From Woeseia sp. (GTDB taxonomy: Bacteria; Pseudomonadota; Gammaproteobacteria; Steroidobacterales; UBA11654): a stretch of 64,000 nucleotides of DNA. Where the stretch lies: contig BPCL01000004.1 of assembly GCA_019653755.1 (NCBI GenBank), forward strand, positions 69,524 to 133,523, in the 5' to 3' direction. This document shows positions 18,515 to 28,629 of the stretch, one piece after another (the first letter of the stretch is position 1; every line of letters begins with the position of its first letter). A program made the translations under genes and the position numbers. The notes under the pieces were generated by a model. The model searched no databases. It was not told the DNA's origin and saw only the letters and a list, made by a program, of their open reading frames with translations.

Positions 18515-20464
18515 ATGAAACACTCAAAAAAACCAATGTGGCTTCCAGATGAAAGCAATAGCAGTCTATTGGGAGACTATATTGATTTTCTTGAAATAAA
18601 TCATAATCTAGGAATCAACAATTATTCTCAATTGCATCAGTGGTCTATTGACTGCCCTGTAAATTTTTGGTCATCTTTTGCCGATTTTGCAAGTATTAAT
18701 TTTGCTGTACCTCCATCTAAAGTTTTAAGTTCTGATCAAAGAATGATTAATGCAAAATGGTTTGTTGATGCAGAGCTTAATTTTGCTGAGCATCTACTCC
18801 CTAAAAAAGATGCCTCCACGGCAATCATCTATAGGGATGAAACAGGTAGAAGAAAAGAGCTTTCATATAGAGAACTTAATGAAAAAGTTAGCTCGTTTGC
18901 TCATGCTCTGATTGATCAAGGGGTAGGTAAAGGAGATGTTGTTGCAGGAATTATAACCAATTCTCCTGAAGCAATTATTGCCATGATTGCAACCAGCTCA
19001 TTAGGTGCTATTTGGACATCATGTTCACCAGACTTTGGCACTGATGCCATTTTAGATAGGGTAGGACAAGTTAAACCAAAAGTATTAATTGCTATTGATC
19101 AATACAACTACGGTGGAAAAACATTTAATTTAATTCAAAAGATAGCCTCTATTTCAAGCAAGTTAGAAAGCCTAACTAAAATCTTTATTGTTCAAAACTC
19201 TAATGAAACTCTTGAGCATCAAAGTATAAAAAATTCTGTTTTATTTAATGATTACTTAGATTGTGGAGATAAGCTTGTATTTGATTCATTTCCTTTTGAT
19301 CATCCCCTATACATAATGTATTCATCTGGCACCACCGGTAAACCAAAATGTATTCTCCACAGTGCAGGTGGCACCTTAATCCAGCATATGAAAGAACATC
19401 AGCTGCACTTAAATTTAAAGCCCAAAGAACGGTTATTCTTTTTCACTACCTGCGGTTGGATGATGTGGAATTGGCTTGCAAGTGCCTTGGCGAGCAAGGC
19501 AACTATTATTCTTTATGAAGGATCCCCTTTTTACCCAAAACATGAATCCTTGTGGGAGATTGCAGAAGAGGAGAACATTACACACTTTGGTATCAGCCCT
19601 GGTTATATCAGTACACTGATGAAGAACAATGTTGTGCCTGCAAAAAAACACAAACTCCAATCATTGAAAACCGTTCTCTCTACAGGTTCACCATTGCTGG
19701 CAGATCATTTTCAATACATTCAAAAATCAATAAAAGATGGAGTCCAGATATCGTCGATTTCTGGGGGGACAGACATCATTTCCTGTTTTGTCCTAGGTAA
19801 CCCAATGACCCCGGTGTTTAAGGGAGAGATACAATCTATTGGTTTAGGCATGGATGTAAGAGTCTTTACAGACAATGGAAAAGAAGCCCAAAGAGAAGAA
19901 AAAGGTGAGCTTGTTTGCACCCAACCCTTCCCTTCAATGCCTATTGGGTTCTTTAATGATCCAGGAAAAAGAAAATACAAGCAGAGCTATTTCAGTAGCT
20001 ATGAAAACATTTGGGCTCACGGTGACTTTGCAACAATAACTGATAATGGTGGTGTAATAATTTATGGTCGATCCGATGCAACTTTAAATTCTAAGGGTAT
20101 AAGAATTGGCACTGCAGAAATTTATCGCCAAACTGAAAAGTTTTCTGAAATACTTGAAGCAGTGGTGGTTGAAACAAATGACAATTCTGAATCAACAGTG
20201 ACGTTATTTTTGAAATTAGATAAAGACAAAAAGCTTACTGAAGAATTAATAGAACAAATTAAACATAGACTCAAAATCTACGCTAGCCCTAAACACGTTC
20301 CAACAAATATTATTCAAGTTGATGATATCCCTAAAACAATAAGCGGTAAAATCTCAGAGTTATCGGTCAAGTCAGCTATTGAAGGCAAAAAAATTAAGAA
20401 CATTGAAGCACTATCAAATCCTGATTCACTAATTTTTTTTAAACAGTTTGCAAAGGAAAACTGA
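18515..20464 (+). CDS. Acetoacetyl-CoA synthetase-type acyl-CoA ligase
   Basis: 649 residues, the usual length of acetoacetate-CoA ligases. The N-terminal cap (WSIDCPVNFWSSFADF), the AMP-binding P-loop MYSSGTTGKPK near residue 268, the family-specific TTCGWMMWNWLASALA and ISGGTDIISCF, GELVCTQPFPSMP, and the C-terminal lysine motif PKTISGKISE are all present. It activates a beta-keto or related short acid to its CoA thioester in the cytoplasm at the cost of ATP. In this setting the real substrate may be another acid. It heads the unit ligase, MBL hydrolase, FAD dehydrogenase. Confidence 0.9.
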   Translation: MKHSKKPMWLPDESNSSLLGDYIDFLEINHNLGINNYSQLHQWSIDCPVNFWSSFADFASINFAVPPSKVLSSDQRMINAKWFVDAELNFAEHLLPKKDASTAIIYRDETGRRKELSYRELNEKVSSFAHALIDQGVGKGDVVAGIITNSPEAIIAMIATSSLGAIWTSCSPDFGTDAILDRVGQVKPKVLIAIDQYNYGGKTFNLIQKIASISSKLESLTKIFIVQNSNETLEHQSIKNSVLFNDYLDCGDKLVFDSFPFDHPLYIMYSSGTTGKPKCILHSAGGTLIQHMKEHQLHLNLKPKERLFFFTTCGWMMWNWLASALASKATIILYEGSPFYPKHESLWEIAEEENITHFGISPGYISTLMKNNVVPAKKHKLQSLKTVLSTGSPLLADHFQYIQKSIKDGVQISSISGGTDIISCFVLGNPMTPVFKGEIQSIGLGMDVRVFTDNGKEAQREEKGELVCTQPFPSMPIGFFNDPGKRKYKQSYFSSYENIWAHGDFATITDNGGVIIYGRSDATLNSKGIRIGTAEIYRQTEKFSEILEAVVVETNDNSESTVTLFLKLDKDKKLTEELIEQIKHRLKIYASPKHVPTNIIQVDDIPKTISGKISELSVKSAIEGKKIKNIEALSNPDSLIFFKQFAKEN

Positions 20465-20506
20465 CTTCATCGTGAAATACAATTAACATAAAAAGACACA
20501 ACAAAT

Positions 20507-21543
20507 ATGAAACAAATTTCAAAACTGGATTATCCATTTTCCAAAAGACCTCCTGATGGGGGAACAATAGAAGTCGAAACTAATGTATTTTGGCTTAGAA
20601 TGCCTCTCCCTATTGCTCTAAATCATATAAACCTCTGGTTATTGGAAGGCAATGAAGGTTGGACCATTGTTGACAGCGGTATGGCAACTAAAGAATCAAA
20701 GGCAATTTGGAACAATATATTCACAGAATCACTTAAGAAAAAACCTGTGGAGGAAATACTCATAACCCATATGCATCTTGATCACTCAGGATTGGCTGGC
20801 TGGCTGGCAAGTAAGTGGAATATTGAGCCGCATTTCACAGAAAAAGAATTTTTGGAAACAGTAAAAATAAACAAAGGAATGAGCAACGATCAACAAAGAA
20901 TATATTTAGATTATTATAAAAAATGCGGTTATGACGAAGAAGCGCAACTTCACTTTATTGAGAGGGCCAAATACAGACAATCATTAATCACCAAGCTTGG
21001 TAACAGTTTCCAAGGACTTGACGATCAACAAACAGTCAAACTCAGCGATGGTCCTTGGAAGGTAATTATTGCTCAAGGCCATTCTCCATCACACGCCTGT
21101 TTATTTTCCGAAGAAAAAAATATTTTTATTTGTGGAGATGTGCTACTCCCAAGAATTACTCCAAATGTTAGCGTAAACCCTGTCTATCCTGATGGGAACC
21201 CTTTAAAAGAGTGGCTAGATAGCTTGAAAAATATAAAACAAACAGATTCCAGAAGATGTCCTGGTATTACCCTCACACGGATACCCTTACAAAGGTGCTC
21301 ATGCAAGAATTGAAACCATACTCAAAAACCATCACGACAAACTTAATAAAATCTATGAAAACATTGATGAGCCAAAAACTGTTGTTAAAGCTCTTCTCAG
21401 TCCTCTTTGAGAGTAAAATTAATAAACATAATATTGTGCTGGCAGTTGGTGAGACCATGTCGCACCTCAATTATTTAGTTGCTGAATCCAAACTTAGCAA
21501 GTCTATAGACAAGAATGGTTTATATTCATTTTCAAGGACCTAG
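20507..21543 (+). CDS. Metallo-beta-lactamase-fold hydrolase (two frame changes)
   Basis: A cytoplasmic MBL-fold hydrolase (no signal peptide) with ITHMHLDHSGLAGWL near residue 86, GHSPSHACLF and IFICGDVLLP, like glyoxalase II-type or thioesterase-type members. The first frame runs to about 21241; the frame one base on then reads PEDVLVLPSHGYPYKGAHARIE, carrying a conserved metal histidine, to about 21405; the third frame continues VGETMSHLNYLVAES to 21543. Each shift fits one extra base. Total about 345 residues. It lies 43 bases after the CoA ligase and 10 before the FAD gene, suggesting action on a CoA thioester or lactone (inference). Confidence 0.8.
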
Positions 21544-21552
21544 GAGAAAGCC

Positions 21553-22960
21553 TTGAGTATAATTTTTGATGATCACAAACAATTTGAATATTCAATTCCT
21601 GTCATTGTAATTGGTGCTGGTGGTTGCGGTTTATGTGCAGCTCTAGCTGTCAAAGAAAATAACACTGACGTTCTAGTTATTAAAGAGAGATCCAACCCCC
21701 TTAGGCACCACAGCTATGTCTACTGGATTGATACCTGGAGCAAATACTAGATTACAAAGAGAAGCAGGAATAACTGATTCTCCTGAAATATTCGCAAATG
21801 ACATAATGAAAAAAACAAAAGGTGAAACTGACCCAAACATTGCGACTTGCTTGGCAAGAGAATCTTCAAAAACTATTGAATGGTTAATTGATGAATATCA
21901 GATCCCTTTAAGTTTGGTTGACAGTTTCCTATATCCTGGTCATTCCTTGAAGAGGATGCATGGAACACCCAATAGAACAGGAAGTGAGCTGATGGGCGCA
22001 TTATGCAGAGCAGCTGAAAAATCAGAAATTGATATATTAACAAACGCATTGGTAACTGATCTGTTTCAGTGATTCGACTAAAAGGATTCTTGGGGTAAAA
22101 ATTTTAAGAAATGACGGTGAAATAGAAGAGGTTGGTTGTGATGCACTAATTCTTGCATGTTGTGGCTTTGCTGGAAATCCAGAAATGATTGAAGAATATA
22201 TGCCACAAATCAAAGACGCTGAGTTTTTTGGCCACCCTGGTAACAAAGGCGATGCGATCATCTGGGGAAAATCCTTAGGCGCGGGGCTTGCTGATATATC
22301 AGCTTACCAAGGTCATGGTGGTTTAGCTGCAGGAAGAGGTGTTCCAATCTTGTGGCCAATGATTATGGAAGGTGCTTTTCAAGTGAATAAAAATGGACAA
22401 AGATTTTCTGACGAATCAAAAGGCTATTCTGAACAAGCTGTAGGGAAATGGTCAGTCAACCAGACAAAATCGCATGGAATATCTTTGATCAACGCCTTCA
22501 TAATCTGATGATGGAATTTGAAGATTATCACAATGCTATTGAGGCAAATGCAATCGTAAATGCAGACACAATCAAAGAATTGAGTATGTTGACGAACATA
22601 GATGAATCCTCGCTGAGGGAAATCATTAAAGAAGTTGAAGAGATGGTAGAAGGAAAGAGACAAGATGATTTTGGAAGAGATTTCACAGGCAAACCAAAAC
22701 TATCGGCACCCTACTATGCCGTCAAGGTGACTGGCGCACTTTTTCATACCCAGGGCGGCTTAGTCGTGAATGAAAATGCAAGAGTCATGGATAAAAAAGG
22801 CAATACCCTGCCAAATCTTTTTGCAGGAGGAGGATCGGCAAGAGGCATATCTGGTCCTGCTGACTGGGGTTATATGGCTGGAAACGGCCTTCTGACTGCC
22901 ACCACTTTTGGAAGACTAGCAGGATCAGCTGCAGCAAAATTAATTGTGGAATTTAGTTAG
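21553..22960 (+). CDS. FAD-dependent fumarate reductase / ketosteroid dehydrogenase-like (three frame changes)
   Basis: Joined across frames this is about 470 residues. IPVIVIGAGGCGLCAALAV is the N-terminal FAD-binding Rossmann motif; LGTTAMSTGLIPGAN and MHGTPNRTGSELMGALCRAAE lie in the middle; LFAGGGSARGISGPADWGYMAGNGLL is the C-terminal FAD-binding signature of the succinate dehydrogenase/fumarate reductase flavoprotein and 3-oxosteroid dehydrogenase group. Frame changes occur near 21690 (extra C in a C5 run), 22063 (extra T) and 22445 (one base short); sequence between 22068 and 22185 is clearly coding too. The start is probably TTG at 21553. It probably introduces or removes a double bond in a CoA-linked or free intermediate. 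Confidence 0.75.
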
Positions 22961-22964
22961 TCCA

Positions 22965-22986
22965 CTATTTATCGTTTGATAAATAG
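22965..22986. promoter_or_regulatory. Palindromic operator, copy 7
   Basis: Half-sites CTATTTATCG and TGATAAATAG are separated by TT; 9 of 10 positions are symmetric. It begins four bases after the stop of the FAD dehydrogenase and ends 23 bases before the CoA-transferase start, marking a separate promoter for the next operon. Confidence 0.75.
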
Positions 22987-23009
22987 TTGCTATATTATCC
23001 CTAGCTACT

Positions 23010-25313
23010 TTGGAGAAAAAAATGAAAGAACTTAAGGGACCACTTAATGGATTAAAAGTATTAAGCATAGGGACTTCTATAGTCGGGCCTTGGGCAGCAA
23101 CTTTGCTTGGATATTTAGGTGCAGAAGTTTTTAAAGTGGAGCCTCCAAAAGGCGAATTCCTCAGAGTCCTCTACCCACATCAAAATAAACTCTCAACGGC
23201 CTATAGCTCTACAAACCTCAATCAAAAATCAGCTGGTCTCAACACCAAAGAAGAGGAAGGAATGAATGCGATGCTGAATTTGGCAAATCAAGCAGATATT
23301 CTAATTGAAAACTTCAGGCCAGGAGTCGCAGATAGGATTGGACTTGGTTATGACCTCTTGCACAAATCAAATCCAAATTTAGTTTTTGCATCAAGCTCTG
23401 GCTATGGAGATGATGGACCAATGAAAAATTTAGCGGCCCTAGAACCGCATCTACAAGCATTTAGTGGAATGAGCGGTCTAACTGGATATGTAGGAGACGA
23501 TGGACAATTAATTAGATTTACACATTTAGATCCTACAGGGGCAATTTTTTTCTGTGGTTTAATTATGTTAGGACTCATTGAAAGAGAGCGCTTTGGGCAT
23601 GCCTGTTGGGTAAAAACTTCTCACTTAGCTAATGCCTTAGCCAATATGAACAATAAAGTCTCAGAGGTATTATTAGCAAACGCTCAAGGAGAACCCCTTG
23701 GAAGTGCTTCTTCGACTTCTGCCCCTAATCGATGTTACTTATGCGAAGATAAAAAATATATTGCTGTTTCTTGCGAGAATGAGGATCAATGGTCTGGTTT
23801 TTGTGAAGCGACTGGCTTGAACGAATTAACCGAGGACTCAAGATTTTCTAAAAATACTGATCGAATAGATAATCGCGATGAACTGGATGAGATTCTCAAA
23901 GATCACTTTCTGCAAAAACCCTCTCGATGGTGGTCACTAAGACTGAATAAAGCAAAGGTTCCAAATAGTTTTGACTTATGCTTTGATGATTTGCAATTCC
24001 ATCAGCAAATTATAGAGAATAACTTCTTAGTGGAAGTTGATGGTGATCACACTGGTCCATTTTTTTGTGGGCGGTTTGCCATGGGAGTTTAGCGAAACAC
24101 CGCCTAAAATCGATACCTCAATTCCTGTGCCAGGAGGAGACACAGAAAGAGCGATGAATAAAGGATTTGCAAATAAGGCAAAAGATGGCGTAAAAGAACA
24201 ATCCGATTCCCCTGTATACCCTTTAAAAGGCATCAAGGTTGTGGATACCACACAGGGATACACGGGACCATATCTCTCATTTATGCTGGCTGAGGCCGGT
24301 GCTGAAATTATAAAAGTAGAACCCATTGAGGGAGACTGGTCGAAAAAATTAAGCCCCCAAACAGACAAAGGAATCAGCGCTTTATACCAATCATTTAATA
24401 GAAATAAAACAATCACTCAAATTGACCTCCAAACCGATGAAGGACAATCAAAATTTGAATCACTTCTAGAAGATGCCGATATTCTAATTGAAGAGTGGAC
24501 TAGCGAAAGTCCTGAATCAACAATTATGCTTATGACACATTGAAGAGCAATAAGCCATCACTTATTCATTATTCTCTCTCAGCATTTGGGCATTGCGGAC
24601 CAATGAAAAATAGACCGGGAAGTGATCTTACAATTCAAGCTATGTCTGGTTATTTGAGAACTATGGGTGATGTCGGTGAGGAACCAGTTCGAGTGGGTGC
24701 AGACGTGGTCTCTACATGCACAGCAGCCATGAGTTTTATTGCAATACTTTCAGCACTATATTCTCGAATTCAAACCGGTAAAGGGCAGCAAATAAAATCC
24801 AGCATGCTTGGAACAATGATGGCCATAAAAACTCTTCAATGGTCAGGTTTTAGTGACCCAGACAGTTGGGAAGGCAATTTTTGCAAAAATGAGACCGATG
24901 GCTCTAATTATGGCCAAAGAACAAAAGATCGTTCAATCTTCGCAACGCCCTCCCCTGCACTGACAGAGGATAAATTTTTTGAAATGATTACTGAATTTGG
25001 GATGTATGAAGAATTCATGAAAGACGAAGATTTAGTTAAAAATTGGTGGAATTCATTTGGTGTCGGAACAAAAGCTAGCCAAGCAAGGCCTCTTTGGGAT
25101 AAGTATCTTACAAAAATGACATCAGAGGAAGTGCTGGAAATATTTTATCGATATGAGGTCTGGGCTGTTGAGTTTTCCAATATTGAAGAATTGAGAAATC
25201 ATCCACAAGTGGAATTCCTCAATATGTTCGAGAAATACGAAAACGACACATATCTTCGGGCTCCATGGAAAACGCCATGGGGATTTCCAAAAATTGATCC
25301 TATAAAATTTTAA
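23010..25313 (+). CDS. Tandem CaiB/BaiF-type CoA-transferase (two frame changes)
   Basis: Class III CoA-transferase that moves CoA between acids without ATP. The ORF from 23010 carries MEKKMKELKGPLNGLKVLSIG; ATG at 23022 (MKELKG) after GGAG is the likelier start. Domain one has VGPWAATLLGYLGAEVFKVEPP and ENFRPGVADRIGLGY; domain two, in other frames, repeats these landmarks as YTGPYLSFMLAEAGAEIIKVEP and IHYSLSAFGHCGPMKNRPG with RVGADVVSTCTAAM. Breaks are near 24062 (T7 run, one extra T) and 24515 (one base short). The whole is about 765 residues, two fused CaiB domains. It heads the rightward operon that continues with hydrolase, acyl-CoA dehydrogenase, transporter and amidohydrolase. Confidence 0.85.
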
Positions 25314-25332
25314 GGCAAAGCAAGGCGTTCTA

Positions 25333-26110
25333 TTGAGAAAACACTATGTAAATACTGACCTAGGTCAAGTTCATTATTTAACAAACGGTGAGGGTAACCC
25401 CCTTTTGCTTTTACACATGACGCCTCAATCGTCTCTTCAATTCCTCTATACATTTGATTATTTTAATAAACTTGGATTTAGGGTAATTGCCCCAGATACA
25501 CTAGGTTATGGAATGTCAGACAAGCCGAAATGAACCCTTAACCATTGAAGAATATGCTTCTGTTTTACCTGAAGTTCTTGATGATCAAGATGTAGATAGA
25601 ATTACAGTTATCGGTCATCATACGGGTGCTTCGATTGCCTCTGAGTTTGCTAAGTCTCATCCCAGCCGAGTAGACAAAATCATACTTCATGGAATCCCTC
25701 TTTACACAAAGGAAGAACGCAAAGAACGCATGAGTAACTTAAAAGTTGATTTATCGCCAAAAAAAGATGGCTCCCATTTGGTAAATTATTGGAATTGGAT
25801 TCAAAGCAGAGTCGGCGGTAGAGCAACGCTAGAATCATGCCAAATGTCTCTGTTGCATGTATTTCTAGCAGGAGAAAATGAATGGTTTTGTCATCATGCA
25901 GCGTTTGCCTACAACCTCGAAAAGACTTTATTAGAATTAAGACAGCCCTGCTTAATTATTAGCAATACAGGTGATCCTTTACACTATATTATTCCCAGAG
26001 TTCAATCACTAAGAGATGATTTCACATACAGAGAATTAGAAGGAGGCTCTGTATTTTTCATTAGAGATGAGCCAGAAAAATGGGTAGATTGTATAGGTGA
26101 TTTTCTTTAA
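25333..26110 (+). CDS. Alpha/beta hydrolase with GHHTG elbow (one frame change)
   Basis: About 258 residues after joining at about 25530, where one extra base near GACAAGCCGAAATGAACC separates YGMSDKP from EPLTIEEYASVLPEVL. The opening NGEGNPLLLLHMTPQSS gives the oxyanion region and TLGYGMSD the following turn. The nucleophile elbow reads VIGHHTGAS: the usual serine, cysteine or aspartate is replaced by histidine. The start is probably TTG at 25333. Its place between a CoA-transferase and an acyl-CoA dehydrogenase suggests a ring- or ester-cleaving step, but catalysis without a normal nucleophile is uncertain. Confidence 0.78.
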
Positions 26111-26145
26111 TAATAACCAAATCGAAAAATAAGAGATAAATAACA

Positions 26146-27288
26146 ATGCTTTATAAACTTCCAGAAGAAACCTTGATTCTTCAAGACACAGTTAAAAGAT
26201 TTGTCGACAACGAGTTAATCCCTCTTGAGCGAAAATTTCCTGAGCGACCCAATTCATATGAGCTGCCTGAAGATGTGTTTTTGGAATTAACAGCTAAAGT
26301 TCATGAGATGGGATTGACTGCCAGAGAAACCCCTGAAGATGCTGGAGGAGCTGGTCTAGGGACTCTCGATAATTGTATAGTCACAGAACAAGTGCATCGT
26401 TCCACAGCCGGTTGCAGTGTTTTCTCAGCTACATTTGCCTCGATGCTTTATGAATTAGGGACAGAAGAGCAAAAAGAGAGATACCTAGTTCCTTCAGTTA
26501 AAGGCGAATTTCATGGGGCCAGCGCTTTTAGTGAACCGGGTGCTGGGGGAGATTTGGCTGGGATTCAAACAACGATTGAAAAAACAGACGATGGCTGGGT
26601 TATAAATGGCAATAAATGCTGGATATTTAAAGCTAAAACTGCTCGTTTTATATTGGTCTTAACCCGATTGAAAGGAACGGAGAGACATGACGGTCTCCAA
26701 TGGGTCATAGTTGATTCAGATGCTCCTGGTTTCAAAGTTGGCAGAGAACAAAAAATGATTCATGGACAAAATACTTATGAATTATTTTTTGATAATTGCA
26801 TAGTTGATGAGAAGCAACTCTTAGGGAAACAAGGACAAGCTTGGTCATCGGGAACTGACTATCTTTTTTCAGGAAGAATACAGATTGCAGCAAGAGCATT
26901 GGGCATTGCTGATCGATGTCTTGAAATGGCAAAAGAATATGCAAAAATAAGACATACTTTTGGTAAGCCACTATCATCTCGTCAAGCCATTCAATGGATG
27001 ATTGCGGATTCAGCTCTAGAACTGCATAGTTGCAGACTTCTAGTCTATGACACAGCTCTAAGAGCCCAGGAAGGTGAAAAAGTTTATACAGAAACTGCTA
27101 TGGCAAAGCTATCTGCGACTGAAATGGTTGCGAAAGTTGTCGATCGAGCAATGCAAATTCATGGTGCCGCAGGTCTGTCTGATGAATCCATTTTAGAAAG
27201 GTGCTATCGAGATGTCAGGCCAATGAGAATTTATGAGGGGACCTCTGAAGCACTTAGAAGCATGATAGCAAGAGACTTACTTAAATAA
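26146..27288 (+). CDS. Acyl-CoA dehydrogenase
   Basis: 380 residues, full length. Landmarks are ETPEDAGGAGLGTLDNCIVTEQ, the FAD-contact region SAFSEPGAGGDLAG, WVINGNKCWIF, YAKIRHTFGKPLSSRQAIQWMIAD, QIHGAAGLSDESILERCYRDVRP and IYEGTSEALRSMIARDLL, in which the glutamate of YEGT is the usual catalytic base position. It oxidises an acyl-CoA to the 2-enoyl-CoA, passing electrons to ETF. It follows the hydrolase by 35 bases and precedes the transporter by nine. Confidence 0.93.
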   Translation: MLYKLPEETLILQDTVKRFVDNELIPLERKFPERPNSYELPEDVFLELTAKVHEMGLTARETPEDAGGAGLGTLDNCIVTEQVHRSTAGCSVFSATFASMLYELGTEEQKERYLVPSVKGEFHGASAFSEPGAGGDLAGIQTTIEKTDDGWVINGNKCWIFKAKTARFILVLTRLKGTERHDGLQWVIVDSDAPGFKVGREQKMIHGQNTYELFFDNCIVDEKQLLGKQGQAWSSGTDYLFSGRIQIAARALGIADRCLEMAKEYAKIRHTFGKPLSSRQAIQWMIADSALELHSCRLLVYDTALRAQEGEKVYTETAMAKLSATEMVAKVVDRAMQIHGAAGLSDESILERCYRDVRPMRIYEGTSEALRSMIARDLLK

Positions 27289-27297
27289 TTAAGGTTT

Positions 27298-28629
27298 ATG
27301 CTTCCATTTAAAACAAAATTTGGCTGGGGAATTGGAACATTAACCGTTTCGCTAATGTTTCAAGCAAATGGACTGCTTTTACTGGTTTATTTGACAGACT
27401 ATGTAAATATGCAGGCTGCTACAGCAGGTCTGCTGATTGGATTATCAAAGATTTATGATGCTTTAACTGACCCGGTTATGGGAAGAATTACCGATAGAAC
27501 CAATACAAGATGGGGCAAAAGAAGACCATATGTTTTTATAGGGACTTTGCTCTGCGCTCTATCATTTCTATTCTTATTTAATCTGGCGTTATTCTCTGAA
27601 TCTGAAAATATTATTTTGATAACTCTTTTTGCTCTCATTCTTAACGCCACAGGTTACACAATTTTTAATGTTCCATATCTGGCAATGCCCTCTGAGATAA
27701 CGGATGACTATGATGCCAGGACAGATCTAATGTCCTATAGAGTAATGGCAGTCGCAGCAGGTCAGTTAGGAGGTTCGGCGCTTGGGCCAGCATTAGTCGT
27801 CTATTTTGGGAGTGGAGCGACAGGTCACACTGGTATGTCTATGTCTCTCGCTTTGATTATGGTAATGGCTGGCTTTGCATGCTTTTGGATGACAAAGGAT
27901 GCTCCGTTTGTAAAAACTACTGCAGAAAGGAAAGATGAGGGATCTTTTTTTAAACAGTTTAAAACCGCTTTTAGGGTTAAGCCTTTCGCAATCCTGTTAG
28001 GAATTAAAATTACTCAGCTCACTGGTTTCGCAGTTTTTCTTGGCTCGCTACCGTATCTCTTTACGAGAATCATGGATCTTTCATATAACTATCTTGGTTT
28101 CTATTTCCTCATACAAGGATCTGTGATGTTTATTTCACAACCATTATGGGTAAAGATTGTGAACAGTATAGGTAAGAAAAATGGTTATTATCTTGCCTCT
28201 CTGTCTTGGGGTTTAGGTGCATTGTCATGGATACTTGCAAGCTCAGGAGAAAGTGATCTTGGTATTATCTTGAGGGGATGCTTCCTTGGTTTTGGGGCAG
28301 GAGGACTTTTATTGGTTGGGCAATCAATGCTGCCTGACACCATGCAATATGACAAAAAGACAACTGGACAAAACAGAGAAGGAATACTGGCAGGTGTCTA
28401 TACAACTGTCGAGAAATTATCATTTGCTATAGGGCCTTCAATTTTAGGAATTATGCTTGGAATGGTTGGATATGATGCACTCTTAACGAGCCAAAGTGAT
28501 ACTGTGATCAAGATGGTCTACTTTGCTGCAGGCGGTTTTCCCGTGATTGCACTAATGGTCAGCTGCTTTTTTATTATGATCTACAACATAGACCAAAAAA
28601 CATTAAAAGAAGAGGAAGAATATGAGTGA
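27298..28629 (+). CDS. GPH-family cation symporter (MFS superfamily)
   Basis: 443 residues with about twelve hydrophobic segments. The N-terminal FGWGIGTLTVSLMFQANGLL, DALTDPVMGRITDRTNTRWGKRRPYVFIG and NVPYLAMPSEITDDYDARTDL are hallmarks of the glycoside-pentoside-hexuronide:cation symporter family; this subgroup also carries non-sugar solutes. It is an inner-membrane importer and probably completes uptake begun by a TonB receptor. It overlaps the amidohydrolase start by eight bases, so the two are coupled. Confidence 0.88.
   Translation: MLPFKTKFGWGIGTLTVSLMFQANGLLLLVYLTDYVNMQAATAGLLIGLSKIYDALTDPVMGRITDRTNTRWGKRRPYVFIGTLLCALSFLFLFNLALFSESENIILITLFALILNATGYTIFNVPYLAMPSEITDDYDARTDLMSYRVMAVAAGQLGGSALGPALVVYFGSGATGHTGMSMSLALIMVMAGFACFWMTKDAPFVKTTAERKDEGSFFKQFKTAFRVKPFAILLGIKITQLTGFAVFLGSLPYLFTRIMDLSYNYLGFYFLIQGSVMFISQPLWVKIVNSIGKKNGYYLASLSWGLGALSWILASSGESDLGIILRGCFLGFGAGGLLLVGQSMLPDTMQYDKKTTGQNREGILAGVYTTVEKLSFAIGPSILGIMLGMVGYDALLTSQSDTVIKMVYFAAGGFPVIALMVSCFFIMIYNIDQKTLKEEEEYE

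Noticed and set aside
21553..25313. Reading the split FAD dehydrogenase and CoA-transferase as several small genes
   Set aside because: Each fragment is one part of a known domain order, breaks are one base, and coding sequence continues across the gaps.
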